Positions 43,510 to 51,839 of a stretch of 64,000 bases of DNA are shown piece after piece. Below the pieces are notes generated by a model. The model had not been told where the DNA came from. It searched no databases and saw only the letters and a program-made list of their open reading frames with translations. A program made the translations under genes and the position numbers. The stretch comes from JBBSUQ01 sp964389755 (GTDB lineage Bacteria; Bacteroidota; Bacteroidia; Flavobacteriales_D; Crocinitomicaceae): contig CAYMEW010000021.1 of the NCBI GenBank assembly GCA_964389755.1, forward strand, positions 11,673 to 75,672, in the 5' to 3' direction. The stretch's first letter is position 1, and every line of letters begins with the position of its first letter.

Positions 43510-44665
43510 GCTTCACGATTTCTTCAACCTCTGCAGGATGAATCGCCGCATTTTCTCCCATGGCAGTCCAGCCGCGTTCCTCGAAACGTTCGCGAATGGT
43601 TTGTGCGAGTTTGCCGGTGTCGTCGGAATAAGCCGATACTTTCGTCTCCGTGCCCAGTGACTGAAAAAATCGTTCTGTTTCAGCGATCGCTTCCCGTGCA
43701 ACGCTTTCGTCATCCCCGGATAACCCAACTACGCGCTTACCATACTGTGCCAACTTGGCCTGCTTGAATTCGAACTGGTTCTCATACAAACGCGGCAGCA
43801 CGATGGCAAGAGTCCGTGCATGATCAATGCCGTAAATAGCCGTCAGTTCGTGACCGATCATGTGCGTCACCCAGTCGTACACCACGCCGGAACGCAAACT
43901 GCCGTTCAGCGCATACGTGGCGCACCACATGAGGTTCGCGGCTGCATCATAATCCGATTTGTCTTTTAATACTTCCGGCCCGACTTCACGCAGGGTTTGC
44001 AGGATGGCTTCGGCCTGTCGTTCCTGCAATTTATTCCAGGTCGGACGCGTCAGGTATTGCTCGAGTACGTGCACGTAGGCATCGATGATCCCGTTGGCCA
44101 CCTGCCTGTCCGGTAAAGTTGCCACAACCGAGGGATCGCAAAAAGAGAATTTCGGGAAGAACTGCGGTCCGCCCACGGTGCGTTTTTCATGGATTTCACT
44201 GCGGCTGATCACAGCACCGGAATTCGCTTCGGAACCGGTTGCAGGCAGTGTGAGTATCGTTCCGAAAGGCAAGGCTTTATCAAACGCGGCACCGTCGCGG
44301 TGAGTAAGCACATCCCAGGGCTCTCCGTCGAAGTAAAAAGCACCCGACATAAACTTAACTCCGTCGATGACCGATCCGCCACCAACCGCCAGGATGAAAT
44401 CCACCTGCTTTTCGCGCGCCAGTTCAACGCCTTTCATCAGGGTACTGTATTGCGGATTGGCCTCCACCCCGGAAAACTCCGTGACCGTCATTCCGTCCAG
44501 TTGTTCCATGATCCGATCGTAAAGCCCGGTTTTATGAATGCTCCCGCCGCCATATACAAGCAGGATATTGCCTTTAGAGTAGTTCCGGATCTGTTCGGAA
44601 AGTTTGCCGAGCTGGTCTTTTCCAAAAAGAATGCGCACGGGGTTGTATGCTTCGAAATCTGACAT
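43499..44665 (-). CDS. iron-containing alcohol dehydrogenase (YqhD/BdhA-like)
   Basis: Group III alcohol dehydrogenase that reduces aldehydes with NAD(P)H. The N-terminal Rossmann-like domain has GNILLVYGGGSIHKTGLYD and LAVGGGSVIDGVKF; the metal-binding C-terminal domain has IIDAYVHVLEQYL, and THMIGHELTAIYGIDHARTLAIV with the conserved His residues. GTILTLPATGSEAN is also typical. At 388 residues it fits the YqhD/butanol dehydrogenase branch. It is upstream of and overlaps the acetyltransferase-like gene. Confidence 0.92.
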   Translation of the reverse strand: MSDFEAYNPVRILFGKDQLGKLSEQIRNYSKGNILLVYGGGSIHKTGLYDRIMEQLDGMTVTEFSGVEANPQYSTLMKGVELAREKQVDFILAVGGGSVIDGVKFMSGAFYFDGEPWDVLTHRDGAAFDKALPFGTILTLPATGSEANSGAVISRSEIHEKRTVGGPQFFPKFSFCDPSVVATLPDRQVANGIIDAYVHVLEQYLTRPTWNKLQERQAEAILQTLREVGPEVLKDKSDYDAAANLMWCATYALNGSLRSGVVYDWVTHMIGHELTAIYGIDHARTLAIVLPRLYENQFEFKQAKLAQYGKRVVGLSGDDESVAREAIAETERFFQSLGTETKVSAYSDDTGKLAQTIRERFEERGWTAMGENAAIHPAEVEEIVKRAI

Positions 44666-44690
44666 AATGCGAATGTATCGTTATAAACAT

Positions 44691-44716
44691 AAAAACCCCG
44701 ACAATGCCGGGGTCTT
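44691..44716 (-). terminator. intrinsic terminator of the ExbB/ExbD operon
   Basis: On the minus strand ACCCCG and CGGGGT pair over 6 bp around a short 7-base loop, followed by TTTTT. It lies 22 bases past the stop of the last ExbD gene. Confidence 0.8.
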
Positions 44717-44737
44717 TTATTAAAACAAAGAATTGGA

Positions 44738-45250
44738 TTAAATGTTGCTCTGGTCACGCACGGCGTAGGCAATGGTGAGTGCATCGATCCGTTGCAATTC
44801 CTTACGGATATCAAAGATCAGTGCGACAGGTGCGTTCTCATCTGCTTTTACACAGGTAACGACTCCCTCGATTCCTACTTTTACGCGTGAACGTTTGTCT
44901 TCGAACTTATCGCGTTTCCAGCGGCTCACGGCATTCGTGGTGTAGAGTCCGTCCGGTGTTGCCTGCACGACGTTGTCGAGTGACAGGGCGAATCCCATTC
45001 GGAAATCTGCCTTACGTGCCGGGTTACGCGGTTCTCCCAGGTACAGAAAGTCGACTTCGGACCGTTGCTTGTACGGCGTCAGATCCGTCGTAAAGTTTCC
45101 TTTCGGCTGGGTGTATTTTACAGTCGGGTCATTTTCCTTACTGGTTGTTGCAACCATGAAGAAGAACAGGAGCATGAACACGATATCCGGGAGGGAGGAT
45201 GTGTTTACGCCGGGAACCGACTTGCTGGTATCTTTTTTAAACTTTGACAT
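44738..45250 (-). CDS. ExbD/TolR-family protein, second copy
   Basis: The 170-residue protein has one membrane helix near the N-terminus (SSLPDIVFMLLFFFMVATT) with the conserved Asp used in proton-driven energy transfer, followed by a periplasmic domain. ExbD works with ExbB to energise outer-membrane transport through TonB. It lies 11 bases downstream of the other ExbD gene; the two copies differ in length and C-terminal domain. Confidence 0.92.
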   Translation of the reverse strand: MSKFKKDTSKSVPGVNTSSLPDIVFMLLFFFMVATTSKENDPTVKYTQPKGNFTTDLTPYKQRSEVDFLYLGEPRNPARKADFRMGFALSLDNVVQATPDGLYTTNAVSRWKRDKFEDKRSRVKVGIEGVVTCVKADENAPVALIFDIRKELQRIDALTIAYAVRDQSNI

Positions 45251-45261
45251 AATTCCTTCTA

Positions 45262-46008
45262 TTAACCAGGAGTTACTTCAATAATACGATCCGGGAACAG
45301 GATTTTAAGGAGTTCGACACGATCGGCGGATTCTTTATCCTCCAGGTTCGTTTCGGCACGCTTTTTCAACACGCCGTAAGAGATCCCGAACAGTTCCATC
45401 GACTCCTCATTCCGGAGGTCGTAAAGTGCTTCCTGAATTTCCGACTGGATCTTCGTAAACAGGCTGTACGAGGTAAGCTGCTGCGTTTTGATACGAATAT
45501 TCGCCTGGGAAGAGATCTCACGCATCGGGCTTTTCTTGTAGAGCTTCAGCGCCTTGAGTTTCTTCTCCATTTCAGTCAGCATCGAACGCTTGTACGTTGC
45601 CATATCCGTTGCCGCCTGGGCTTCCAGGTCTTCCACTTCCTTCGTTACACGGTCGATCTCGGCTTCCATGAAGGAAATGGTTACATCCGAATAGAGCGGG
45701 AAATCGCTTTTCAGGTCATTCACCCTGCGGTTGCTGAGGTAAAACTCCTTCACCTTTTCAGAGATGTCATCGGGCTCGATGATCTGCCCGCGTACCATCA
45801 ACCTGTTCTGCTGGTTCGCCTGGATTTCCAGAACGTCCCGTTTCTGAATTGGCGGCGGTGGCGGCGGGTTCTCCAGCAATTTCGGAATTGTCCGGATGTA
45901 CGCCTGGTCCTTGTCCATCGTCGTGGTAACCAGGAAGAAGATCAGCAGCAGGAAGGCGATATCCGCCATCGACCCTGCATTTATTTCCGGTACTTCTCTT
46001 TTCGCCAT
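45262..46008 (-). CDS. ExbD/TolR-family protein, long copy
   Basis: The 248-residue protein has the membrane helix AGSMADIAFLLLIFFLVTT with the conserved Asp, a proline stretch (PPPPPP), and a longer periplasmic region with predicted helical segments (residues about 110-175). Together with ExbB it should form a proton-driven motor. It is about 80 residues longer than the next copy, which may give a different partner. Confidence 0.9.
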   Translation of the reverse strand: MAKREVPEINAGSMADIAFLLLIFFLVTTTMDKDQAYIRTIPKLLENPPPPPPIQKRDVLEIQANQQNRLMVRGQIIEPDDISEKVKEFYLSNRRVNDLKSDFPLYSDVTISFMEAEIDRVTKEVEDLEAQAATDMATYKRSMLTEMEKKLKALKLYKKSPMREISSQANIRIKTQQLTSYSLFTKIQSEIQEALYDLRNEESMELFGISYGVLKKRAETNLEDKESADRVELLKILFPDRIIEVTPG

Positions 46009-46015
46009 AATCTGA

Positions 46016-46477
46016 TTATTTTCTGAATCTCATAAACAGCCCCATCACAGCCGCAAGCAGCCCGATCACGATTCCGAAGAAGGTCACGTAGATACCGGCT
46101 GAGATCCAGCTGATGGAAGAGTTATATTCTCTGGCCACACCAATGCTTTCTGCGTTATCGGAAGAACCGATTCCCCAAAAGATGAAGAACAGAACCGCTG
46201 CAACTACCACGCCGACGATCGACATGAAAGTACGTTTGGGGTTCGACACCAGTTGCACGGCAAAGAATGCCAGCACCAGCACCAGTGAGATCAGGATGAT
46301 TGCAATTGAAAAGTAGATCGCTGTATTCATTGCCGCTCCGTCGCGGAATGCTTCCTGAGCCTGAGTCGTGTCTTCACCGTTCGGGCCGAAGAAGAGGAAA
46401 ATACATGCAATTACTCCCGCCGCACCCAGAACGTATTTCAGCACGTTCATGAATATGTTGAGTTTCTTAGAATCCAT
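46016..46477 (-). CDS. membrane protein of the ExbB/ExbD operon
   Basis: The 153-residue protein has four hydrophobic helices (VLKYVLGAAGVIACIFLFF; AIYFSIAIILISLVLVLAFFAV; FMSIVGVVVAAVLFFIFWGIG; IYVTFFGIVIGLLAAVMGLFM). It is placed between exbB (36 bases) and exbD (7 bases), so it is probably an accessory part of the motor. I recognise no named family. Confidence 0.75.
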   Translation of the reverse strand: MDSKKLNIFMNVLKYVLGAAGVIACIFLFFGPNGEDTTQAQEAFRDGAAMNTAIYFSIAIILISLVLVLAFFAVQLVSNPKRTFMSIVGVVVAAVLFFIFWGIGSSDNAESIGVAREYNSSISWISAGIYVTFFGIVIGLLAAVMGLFMRFRK

Positions 46478-46513
46478 CCTATTAAACTTTTTTAAGTAAA
46501 AATTTACTTCGGA

Positions 46514-47302
46514 TTACGCTACGCTCGTAGATGTAATCTTGTTCTTGAGCATCATGTCCACCAGGGAAATGGATGCATCCTCCATATCGTTCACCAGACC
46601 GTCGATCTTGGATACGATGTAGTTGTAGAATACCTGGAGTACGATCGCTGCGATCAGACCGAATACCGTTGTAAGGAGTGATACCTTGATACCACCTGCT
46701 ACGGTTGTCGGGGAAACCTGACCATCTTCAACGATCTTGTCGAAAGCCTGGATCATACCGATTACCGTACCGAGGAACCCGAGCATCGGCGCAAGCGCGA
46801 TAAAGAGCGAGATCCATGAAAGTCCTTTTTCAAGCTGACCCATCTGAACACCTCCGTAGGAAACAACGGATTTCTCAACCATGTCAATCCCTTCTTCGGA
46901 ACGGTCAAGACCCTGGTAATAGATAGAAGCGATCGGTCCGCGGGTATTGCGACACACATCTTTTGCTGCTTCCACTCCTCCGTTCTTCAATGCGGTTTCC
47001 ACGTCTTCCATGAAACGACGCGTATTGATCGTGGAAAGGTTCAGGTAAACGATTCGTTCGATAGCCAGTGCCAGACCAAGAACCAGACAGATCAATACGG
47101 GAGTCATCCACAGCGGATCCCCCTCGATGTATTTTTGTTTCAGTTCCTGAACGAAATCCTGTTCGCCTTCACTCTTGGTTGTTGTGGCAGTCTGTGTGGT
47201 TTGCGCTGCATTGTTTCCTCCGGCCGGCTGTGCAACCGTTCCACTTACAAAACCGAAGGTCATTGTCGCTGCCAGAGCTAAAGAACTAATTAATTTTTTC
47301 AT
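46514..47302 (-). CDS. MotA/TolQ/ExbB-family proton channel protein
   Basis: The 262-residue protein has an N-terminal signal-like helix and a Gln/Thr-rich stretch, then the MotA/TolQ/ExbB domain with SLFIALAPMLGFLGTVIGMIQAF and KVSLLTTVFGLIAAIVLQVFYNYI. These are the two helices lining the proton path. It is the first gene of the operon and partners with two ExbD copies. ExbB of TonB systems is the best guess; TolQ is the alternative. Confidence 0.92.
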   Translation of the reverse strand: MKKLISSLALAATMTFGFVSGTVAQPAGGNNAAQTTQTATTTKSEGEQDFVQELKQKYIEGDPLWMTPVLICLVLGLALAIERIVYLNLSTINTRRFMEDVETALKNGGVEAAKDVCRNTRGPIASIYYQGLDRSEEGIDMVEKSVVSYGGVQMGQLEKGLSWISLFIALAPMLGFLGTVIGMIQAFDKIVEDGQVSPTTVAGGIKVSLLTTVFGLIAAIVLQVFYNYIVSKIDGLVNDMEDASISLVDMMLKNKITSTSVA

Positions 47303-47348
47303 GTTCCCAAAGATTAATTTAATCGTAATTCTTAAGTTTTAATTAAGC

Positions 47349-47356
47349 CAAAAATA
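47349..47356 (-). promoter_or_regulatory. Bacteroidota -7 element upstream of the exbB-like gene
   Basis: The minus strand reads TATTTTTG, an exact TAnnTTTG match, about 47 bases before the exbB-like ATG. The surroundings are very AT-rich and the spacing to the nearest TTG is too long (25), so the call is moderate. Confidence 0.45.
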
Positions 47357-47392
47357 AAAAAAATTCTGTAATATAATTATACAATACAGTTG

Positions 47393-47480
47393 CGGAGAGA
47401 GAGGGATTCGAACCCTCGATACGCTTTAGGCGTATACACACTTTCCAGGCGTGCTCCTTCAGCCACTCGGACACCTCTCC
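47393..47480 (-). tRNA. tRNA-Ser (anticodon GGA)
   Basis: The minus strand folds into a type II tRNA of 88 bases. The acceptor stem pairs GGAGAGG with TCTCTCC, the anticodon loop CTGGAAA gives GGA (reads UCC/UCU), the long variable arm TATACGC/GCGTATC is typical of serine, and the T arm GAGGG/CCCTC has loop TTCGAAT. The discriminator is G. CCA is not encoded. Confidence 0.97.
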
Positions 47481-47540
47481 GTAATGCGAGGGCTAAAGTA
47501 CTAATTTTTTTAAACAACCCACTTTAATTCGATTTCAAAT

Positions 47541-48578
47541 TCATTTTTTTGTCATTTCACCGCAAAGCGGCATTTCCAGTGCTTCTTTCACCTTTGCCGG
47601 GTCTTTTTCCCGCCCCAGCAGGTACATCAACTTGGTGATCCCGGCCTCGGTTGTCATGTCGCCCCCGGAACTCACGCCGATCTTCGAAAAGAAGCTGCTC
47701 GTCTGGTATTTGCCCTGCTCGACCGTTCCGGAAGAACACTGTGTAATATTCAGCACCACACCACCTTCCTGCATATACTCCCGGATTAGTTCCTGGAAGC
47801 GCTTGTCGCCCGGTGCATTCCCGCTTCCATACGTTTCGATGAGCACTCCGCGCACCTTGCTGACGTCAAACATGGCCCGGTATATTTCCGGAGAAAACCC
47901 CGGGAAGATCTTCAGCAATGCCACCTCATCGGAAAAGTCGGTGAACAACTCCGGTGAACTCAGCGCTGTACGGTAAAGTGCGTTCTCCGCATAACGGATG
48001 TGAACTCCCGCAACGGCCAGTTCTTCGTAGTTGGGCGATGCAAAGGCCTCGAATTCGTTCGCCGAGATCTTCGAACTCCGGTTCCCGCGGTACAGCGAAT
48101 ATTCGAAATAGACTGCCACCTCCTGCACCAGGCTTTCACCCGCGCTGTTTCGCATCGCTGCGATCTCAATGGAAGTGATCAGGTTTTCCTTCCCGTCCGT
48201 GCGAATGGTCCCGATCGGCAATTGCGAGCCTGTCAGGATCACCGGCTTTCGGATTCCCTGCAACATAAAGCTCAGCGCGGAAGCCGTATAGGCCATCGTG
48301 TCCGAACCGTGCAATACCACGAACCCGTCGTAGGCATCATAATTCTCAAAGAGCGTTTTCGCGATCCGTTTCCAGAGCTTCGGGGTCATTTCCGATGAAT
48401 CGACCGGTTCCTCGAAGCTGACAGTATCCAGTTGGACATTCAGCCGCTTTAGTTCCGGAACATGGTTGTAGACCAGGTCAAAATCAAAACTTCTCAATTC
48501 GCCGGTTTGCGGATCGTTGATCATACCGATCGTGCCCCCCGTGTAAAGCAATAGAATTTTCGGAATCACTGAAATCAA
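47541..48578 (-). CDS. ansA: type I L-asparaginase
   Basis: Hydrolyses asparagine to aspartate and ammonia in the cytoplasm. The 345-residue protein has the catalytic Thr motifs ILLLYTGGTIGMI near the N-terminus and FVVLHGSDTMAYTASALSFM (about 92-111), plus PVILTGSQLPIG. It lacks a signal peptide. There is no ATG at the start of the conserved domain: translation probably begins at TTG 48578 or GTG 48569. Single gene next to tRNA-Ser. Confidence 0.93.
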   Translation of the reverse strand: MISVIPKILLLYTGGTIGMINDPQTGELRSFDFDLVYNHVPELKRLNVQLDTVSFEEPVDSSEMTPKLWKRIAKTLFENYDAYDGFVVLHGSDTMAYTASALSFMLQGIRKPVILTGSQLPIGTIRTDGKENLITSIEIAAMRNSAGESLVQEVAVYFEYSLYRGNRSSKISANEFEAFASPNYEELAVAGVHIRYAENALYRTALSSPELFTDFSDEVALLKIFPGFSPEIYRAMFDVSKVRGVLIETYGSGNAPGDKRFQELIREYMQEGGVVLNITQCSSGTVEQGKYQTSSFFSKIGVSSGGDMTTEAGITKLMYLLGREKDPAKVKEALEMPLCGEMTKK

Positions 48579-48626
48579 TATTAGGAAAGAAAATTAATAA
48601 AAAACAGTCGCCTGCCCAAACTTTGA

Positions 48627-49430
48627 TTAAACGGTAGTGCCTGTTGAGTTATCCCCCGCCAGCGGAAACAAATCCAGGGCATTGCGCGTGGTAATCTCCG
48701 AAATTTCGGCCAATGGCATCCCGTAAATATCGGCTACTTTTTCGGCAATGTGCAACAAATAACTGCTCTCATTGGTCTTTCCGCGAAAGGGAACGGGGCT
48801 TAGATAGGGCGAATCGGTTTCAAGTACCAGGTCGTCCGGTGAAAAGGAAGCAAGCGTTTCGGCAAGCCCGCTTTTTTTATAGGTCACCACTCCGCCGATA
48901 CCGAGTTTGAAGTTTCCATAAGCCAGCACCTTTTCTCCCTGTTCGCGCGTTCCCGTAAAGCAATGGAATACGCCTGAAAGTGTATCGTCGTTCTCCCGGT
49001 CCAGGATCGCAAAGATCTCTTCGAAGGCCTCGCGTGCATGAATGACTACCGGCAAATGCAATTCTTTGGCCCAGCGGACCTGTTGCGTAAAGGCTTCGCG
49101 TTGTTCTTCGATAAATGTGGTGTCCCAGTAAAGATCCATCCCGATCTCCCCCACGGCCACATTCTTTTTTGCCGGGTCGAACAAATAAGCGCGGATGTGC
49201 CCGAGTTCTTCCCGGAAATCAGCACCAACCGACCCCGGGTGCAGCCCCATCATCGGGAAACACTGTCCCGGAAAGGATTTGCAAAGTGCGTACATCGGAT
49301 CGATGCTTTCGCGGTCTATATTCGGTAAAAACAGTTTGCCTACCCCGGCAGCCAGTGCCCGGCGCACGACTTCTTCATTTTTTCCTTCGTATTTTTCTGA
49401 AAACAGGTGCGTGTGCGTATCGATCAACAT
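48627..49430 (-). CDS. TatD-family metal-dependent hydrolase
   Basis: The 267-residue protein has the metallo-dependent hydrolase start LIDTHTHLFS, then VAVGEIGMDLYWD, HLPVVIHAREAFEEI, GVFHCFTGT and LVLETDSPYLSPVPFRGKTNE, all TatD signatures. Members are divalent-metal nucleases with 3'-5' exonuclease activity in characterised cases. It starts 1 base after the end of the barrel protein gene, which suggests co-transcription. Confidence 0.94.
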   Translation of the reverse strand: MLIDTHTHLFSEKYEGKNEEVVRRALAAGVGKLFLPNIDRESIDPMYALCKSFPGQCFPMMGLHPGSVGADFREELGHIRAYLFDPAKKNVAVGEIGMDLYWDTTFIEEQREAFTQQVRWAKELHLPVVIHAREAFEEIFAILDRENDDTLSGVFHCFTGTREQGEKVLAYGNFKLGIGGVVTYKKSGLAETLASFSPDDLVLETDSPYLSPVPFRGKTNESSYLLHIAEKVADIYGMPLAEISEITTRNALDLFPLAGDNSTGTTV

Positions 49431-49431
49431 A

Positions 49432-50178
49432 TTAATAAAGGGAAATGCTCAGCCCGAATTGCAGGATGTGCAGATCAACATTTTGTTTTTTGTGAAAGAG
49501 CGGGTTCAGGTTGTATGATGCAAAGAGCGCATAATTGCGGATTCCAAGACGTACATGTGCACTGTAGGTGAATTCGCTGCGCTCGCTCCCGAAGAATTTC
49601 TTCACAATGGCGCGCCCGGTGGTTTGTTTTACGTAGGTTTTGTCGTACAGGTTGGCCTGGTAACCGATGCGTGCACCCACATGCAGCTTTATGTGCCGCC
49701 ACGACGGATTCCTAAAACGCAATTCGATCGGGATCCCGAAGTTATTTCCCGCAATGGCGCTTTTGTAAAAGCCGGGAGTTGTATTTTGCTCGGAAAAACT
49801 CACATAACCCAGGCTGTCCTTGCCGAACATGCCGTCATGCCGGTACTTGAAAAACGAATAAGCCACGCCGATACCAAGTGATACCGGGTTGCCTTCGACC
49901 AGCGGGATGTCGAACATCAGGTTGGTATTGAAACCAATGTTAAAGCCTCCGGTGCGGAACGGTTCCTCTTTTTTACCTGTCCAGTCGTTATAGGTCAGAT
50001 CGAAAATGAGGCGGTCGTACTTACGCGTCATTCCCGGCCGTGCCGGTGTGATACCCTCGTAATACCACATAATTCCCGGGCGGAAGCGCGACATCTCATA
50101 TTTGCCCTTGCCATCGTATTGTCCGAAACCGGAATACGCAAGCAGCACCAGGAAAATAAATACGTAATTTTTCAGCAT
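49432..50178 (-). CDS. outer-membrane beta-barrel protein (PorT-like)
   Basis: The protein (248 residues from ATG 50178) starts with a signal peptide MLKNYVFIFLVLLAYSGFGQ. The rest has alternating aromatic strands such as GGFNIGFNTNLMFDIPL, GIGVAYSFFKYRHD, HVGARIGYQANLYD and LQFGLSISLY with a terminal aromatic residue, as in PorT/outer-membrane barrels of about 230 residues. The frame is open 35 codons further up, but that part does not encode a signal peptide. Function unknown. Confidence 0.75.
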   Translation of the reverse strand: MLKNYVFIFLVLLAYSGFGQYDGKGKYEMSRFRPGIMWYYEGITPARPGMTRKYDRLIFDLTYNDWTGKKEEPFRTGGFNIGFNTNLMFDIPLVEGNPVSLGIGVAYSFFKYRHDGMFGKDSLGYVSFSEQNTTPGFYKSAIAGNNFGIPIELRFRNPSWRHIKLHVGARIGYQANLYDKTYVKQTTGRAIVKKFFGSERSEFTYSAHVRLGIRNYALFASYNLNPLFHKKQNVDLHILQFGLSISLY

Positions 50179-50249
50179 TGTTTTTGTACCTTGATTAGGC
50201 AAAACAGCCGCCACGGCAGAATGTTCACCGCAACAACAGCTTGCGCCGC

Positions 50250-50257
50250 TAAAGGTA
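50250..50257 (-). promoter_or_regulatory. possible -7 element of the PorT-like gene
   Basis: The minus strand reads TACCTTTA, one mismatch from TAnnTTTG, about 72 bases before ATG 50178. A weak candidate. Confidence 0.3.
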
Positions 50258-50329
50258 CGCACATTGATCCAAACCCGTCGCAATTGACCGCTTTTCTTTG
50301 TACGGGACGCATTGACACCTTTAAATTCC

Positions 50330-50337
50330 TACTTTTA
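50330..50337 (+). promoter_or_regulatory. possible -7 element just before the small membrane protein gene
   Basis: TACTTTTA matches TAnnTTTG in all but the last base and lies only 5 bases before ATG 50343. If used, the message would be nearly leaderless. A weak candidate. Confidence 0.3.
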
Positions 50338-50342
50338 GGCCC

Positions 50343-50558
50343 ATGGAAGAACCGGAAGAACGGCATTTTGACCTGCAAAAATACCAGCAGCCGCGCATTA
50401 GCCCGCGCTATGTCATTCGTATTGTTATTTACGTGATCCTGCTTATTTCCATTATCTGGATCACTACCAGCCGCCTGCGCCGGAAACAAACAGCGCAGCC
50501 ACAAAAAAGGGAGATCCCCGTACAAATGGAACGAGCTCCCGAACAAGGCGGCAACTAA
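50343..50558 (+). CDS. small single-pass membrane protein
   Basis: A 71-residue protein with one transmembrane helix (YVIRIVIYVILLISIIWITT, about 23-42) flanked by charged ends; the C-terminal tail is rich in Gln, Arg and Pro. It lies 14 bases upstream of the DUF2141 gene and has no recognisable domain. Real coding is likely from its context at the head of a plus-strand group of three genes, but the function is unknown. Confidence 0.55.
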   Translation: MEEPEERHFDLQKYQQPRISPRYVIRIVIYVILLISIIWITTSRLRRKQTAQPQKREIPVQMERAPEQGGN

Positions 50559-50572
50559 AATGTTATGATTGC

Positions 50573-50980
50573 ATGTTCGTACTAATTTTCATATTCGGAT
50601 TGTTTGGTGGCGGCGAAGAAAAAACAGCCGACCTCCGCGTGGTCATGGAAGATTTCCAGTCGGAAAAAGGAAAGGCACTCGTTGCCATTTACAATAAGGC
50701 AGATGACTTCCCCGACGGAGAACGCTACCGCGAAGGTGTGGCGACCATCTCCGGGAATACGGCGGAATACGTGTTCGAAGACCTCCCTGTCGGGAAATAT
50801 GCGATTGCCGTGTTCCATGATAAAAATGAGAATTACCAGCTCGATAAGAACCTCGTCGGTATCCCTACCGAATCGTACGGATTTTCAAAAGACGCACCCG
50901 CAACCTTCAGCGCGCCCTCTTTTGACGATGCGGCGATCAAACTCGAATCGGACCGAAAGATCCTGATTCACCTGCGCTGA
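50573..50980 (+). CDS. DUF2141 secreted protein
   Basis: The 135-residue protein has a hydrophobic N-terminus and a DUF2141 pattern: ADLRVVMEDFQSEKGKALVAIYN, YVFEDLPVGKYAIAVFHDKNENYQLDKNL, IPTESYGFSKDA and a final beta strand. DUF2141 proteins are about 130-150 residues, periplasmic or surface-located, and of unknown function. It lies 13 bases upstream of the epimerase-like gene. Confidence 0.88.
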   Translation: MFVLIFIFGLFGGGEEKTADLRVVMEDFQSEKGKALVAIYNKADDFPDGERYREGVATISGNTAEYVFEDLPVGKYAIAVFHDKNENYQLDKNLVGIPTESYGFSKDAPATFSAPSFDDAAIKLESDRKILIHLR

Positions 50981-50993
50981 TTATCTTTGCACG

Positions 50994-51764
50994 ATGAAAA
51001 TACTTGTAGCCGGAACCGGCTGGCTCGGACTTCCGCTCGCCCGGAAACTAAGGCGTGAATTTTCCGCGGAGATACACGGAACAACCACTACCGAAGAAAA
51101 AGCCAGGACGCTTACAGAAGAAGGAATTCCGACTTTTGTTTACCAAAGCGGCGCAAACAACCGGCTCCCTGAAACACTATACGATCGCATCATCCTCAAC
51201 ATTCCGCCCTCGGATAAACCGCATTATGCCAATGCCATGCTCGAACTCGCCGGACTTCTCAAACCCGGCGGACAGCTCATCTTCATCAGTTCGACCGGCG
51301 TGTACCCGGCTCGTCCCGGTAAGATCGACGAACAGTCACCAACCGATGCGGATCACATCCTCGTGCACACCGAAAAAGCACTGAAAGAACGCTACTCAGA
51401 AACACTTTCAATCGTTCGTTTCGGCGGACTGATCGGTCCGGGCAGACATCCCGCCCGTTCACTGGCCGGAAGAAAAGGTGTCAAAGACGGCGATGCCCCT
51501 GTGAACCTCATCCAACTCACGGATTGCGTGGAGCTCATTACGCAACTGCTGCACGACAATACGGTCGGTATCACGGTAAACGCCTGCGCTTCCGAACATC
51601 CTTCCCGGCGCGATTACTATACGGCTGCAGCCCGTGAGTTCGGTTTAACGCCTCCCGAATTCGAAAGCGGCGCGCAAAGCGAAAAATTCATTGACAACAC
51701 CTTCCTGGTCGAAACCCTCGCCTATCGTTTCCGGAAATCGATCTTCGACTGGAACAGTTTTTGA
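50994..51764 (+). CDS. NAD(P)-dependent epimerase/dehydrogenase-like protein (YeeZ type)
   Basis: The 256-residue protein begins with a Rossmann motif (ILVAGTGWLGLPLARKL) of the extended short-chain dehydrogenase superfamily. LIFISSTGVYPAR carries the Ser-Ser-Thr active-site strand, but the usual YxxxK Tyr is not seen at its place; HTEKALKERY is there instead, as in YeeZ-like proteins. The substrate is unknown. It forms a small plus-strand group with the DUF2141 gene. Confidence 0.8.
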   Translation: MKILVAGTGWLGLPLARKLRREFSAEIHGTTTTEEKARTLTEEGIPTFVYQSGANNRLPETLYDRIILNIPPSDKPHYANAMLELAGLLKPGGQLIFISSTGVYPARPGKIDEQSPTDADHILVHTEKALKERYSETLSIVRFGGLIGPGRHPARSLAGRKGVKDGDAPVNLIQLTDCVELITQLLHDNTVGITVNACASEHPSRRDYYTAAAREFGLTPPEFESGAQSEKFIDNTFLVETLAYRFRKSIFDWNSF

Positions 51765-51839
51765 AAGTTTCCGTAATTTTCCGAACAGATGAACTTTAGA
51801 CAGACAACATTCTCAAAAAAAATTCGTCTATAGCATTGC

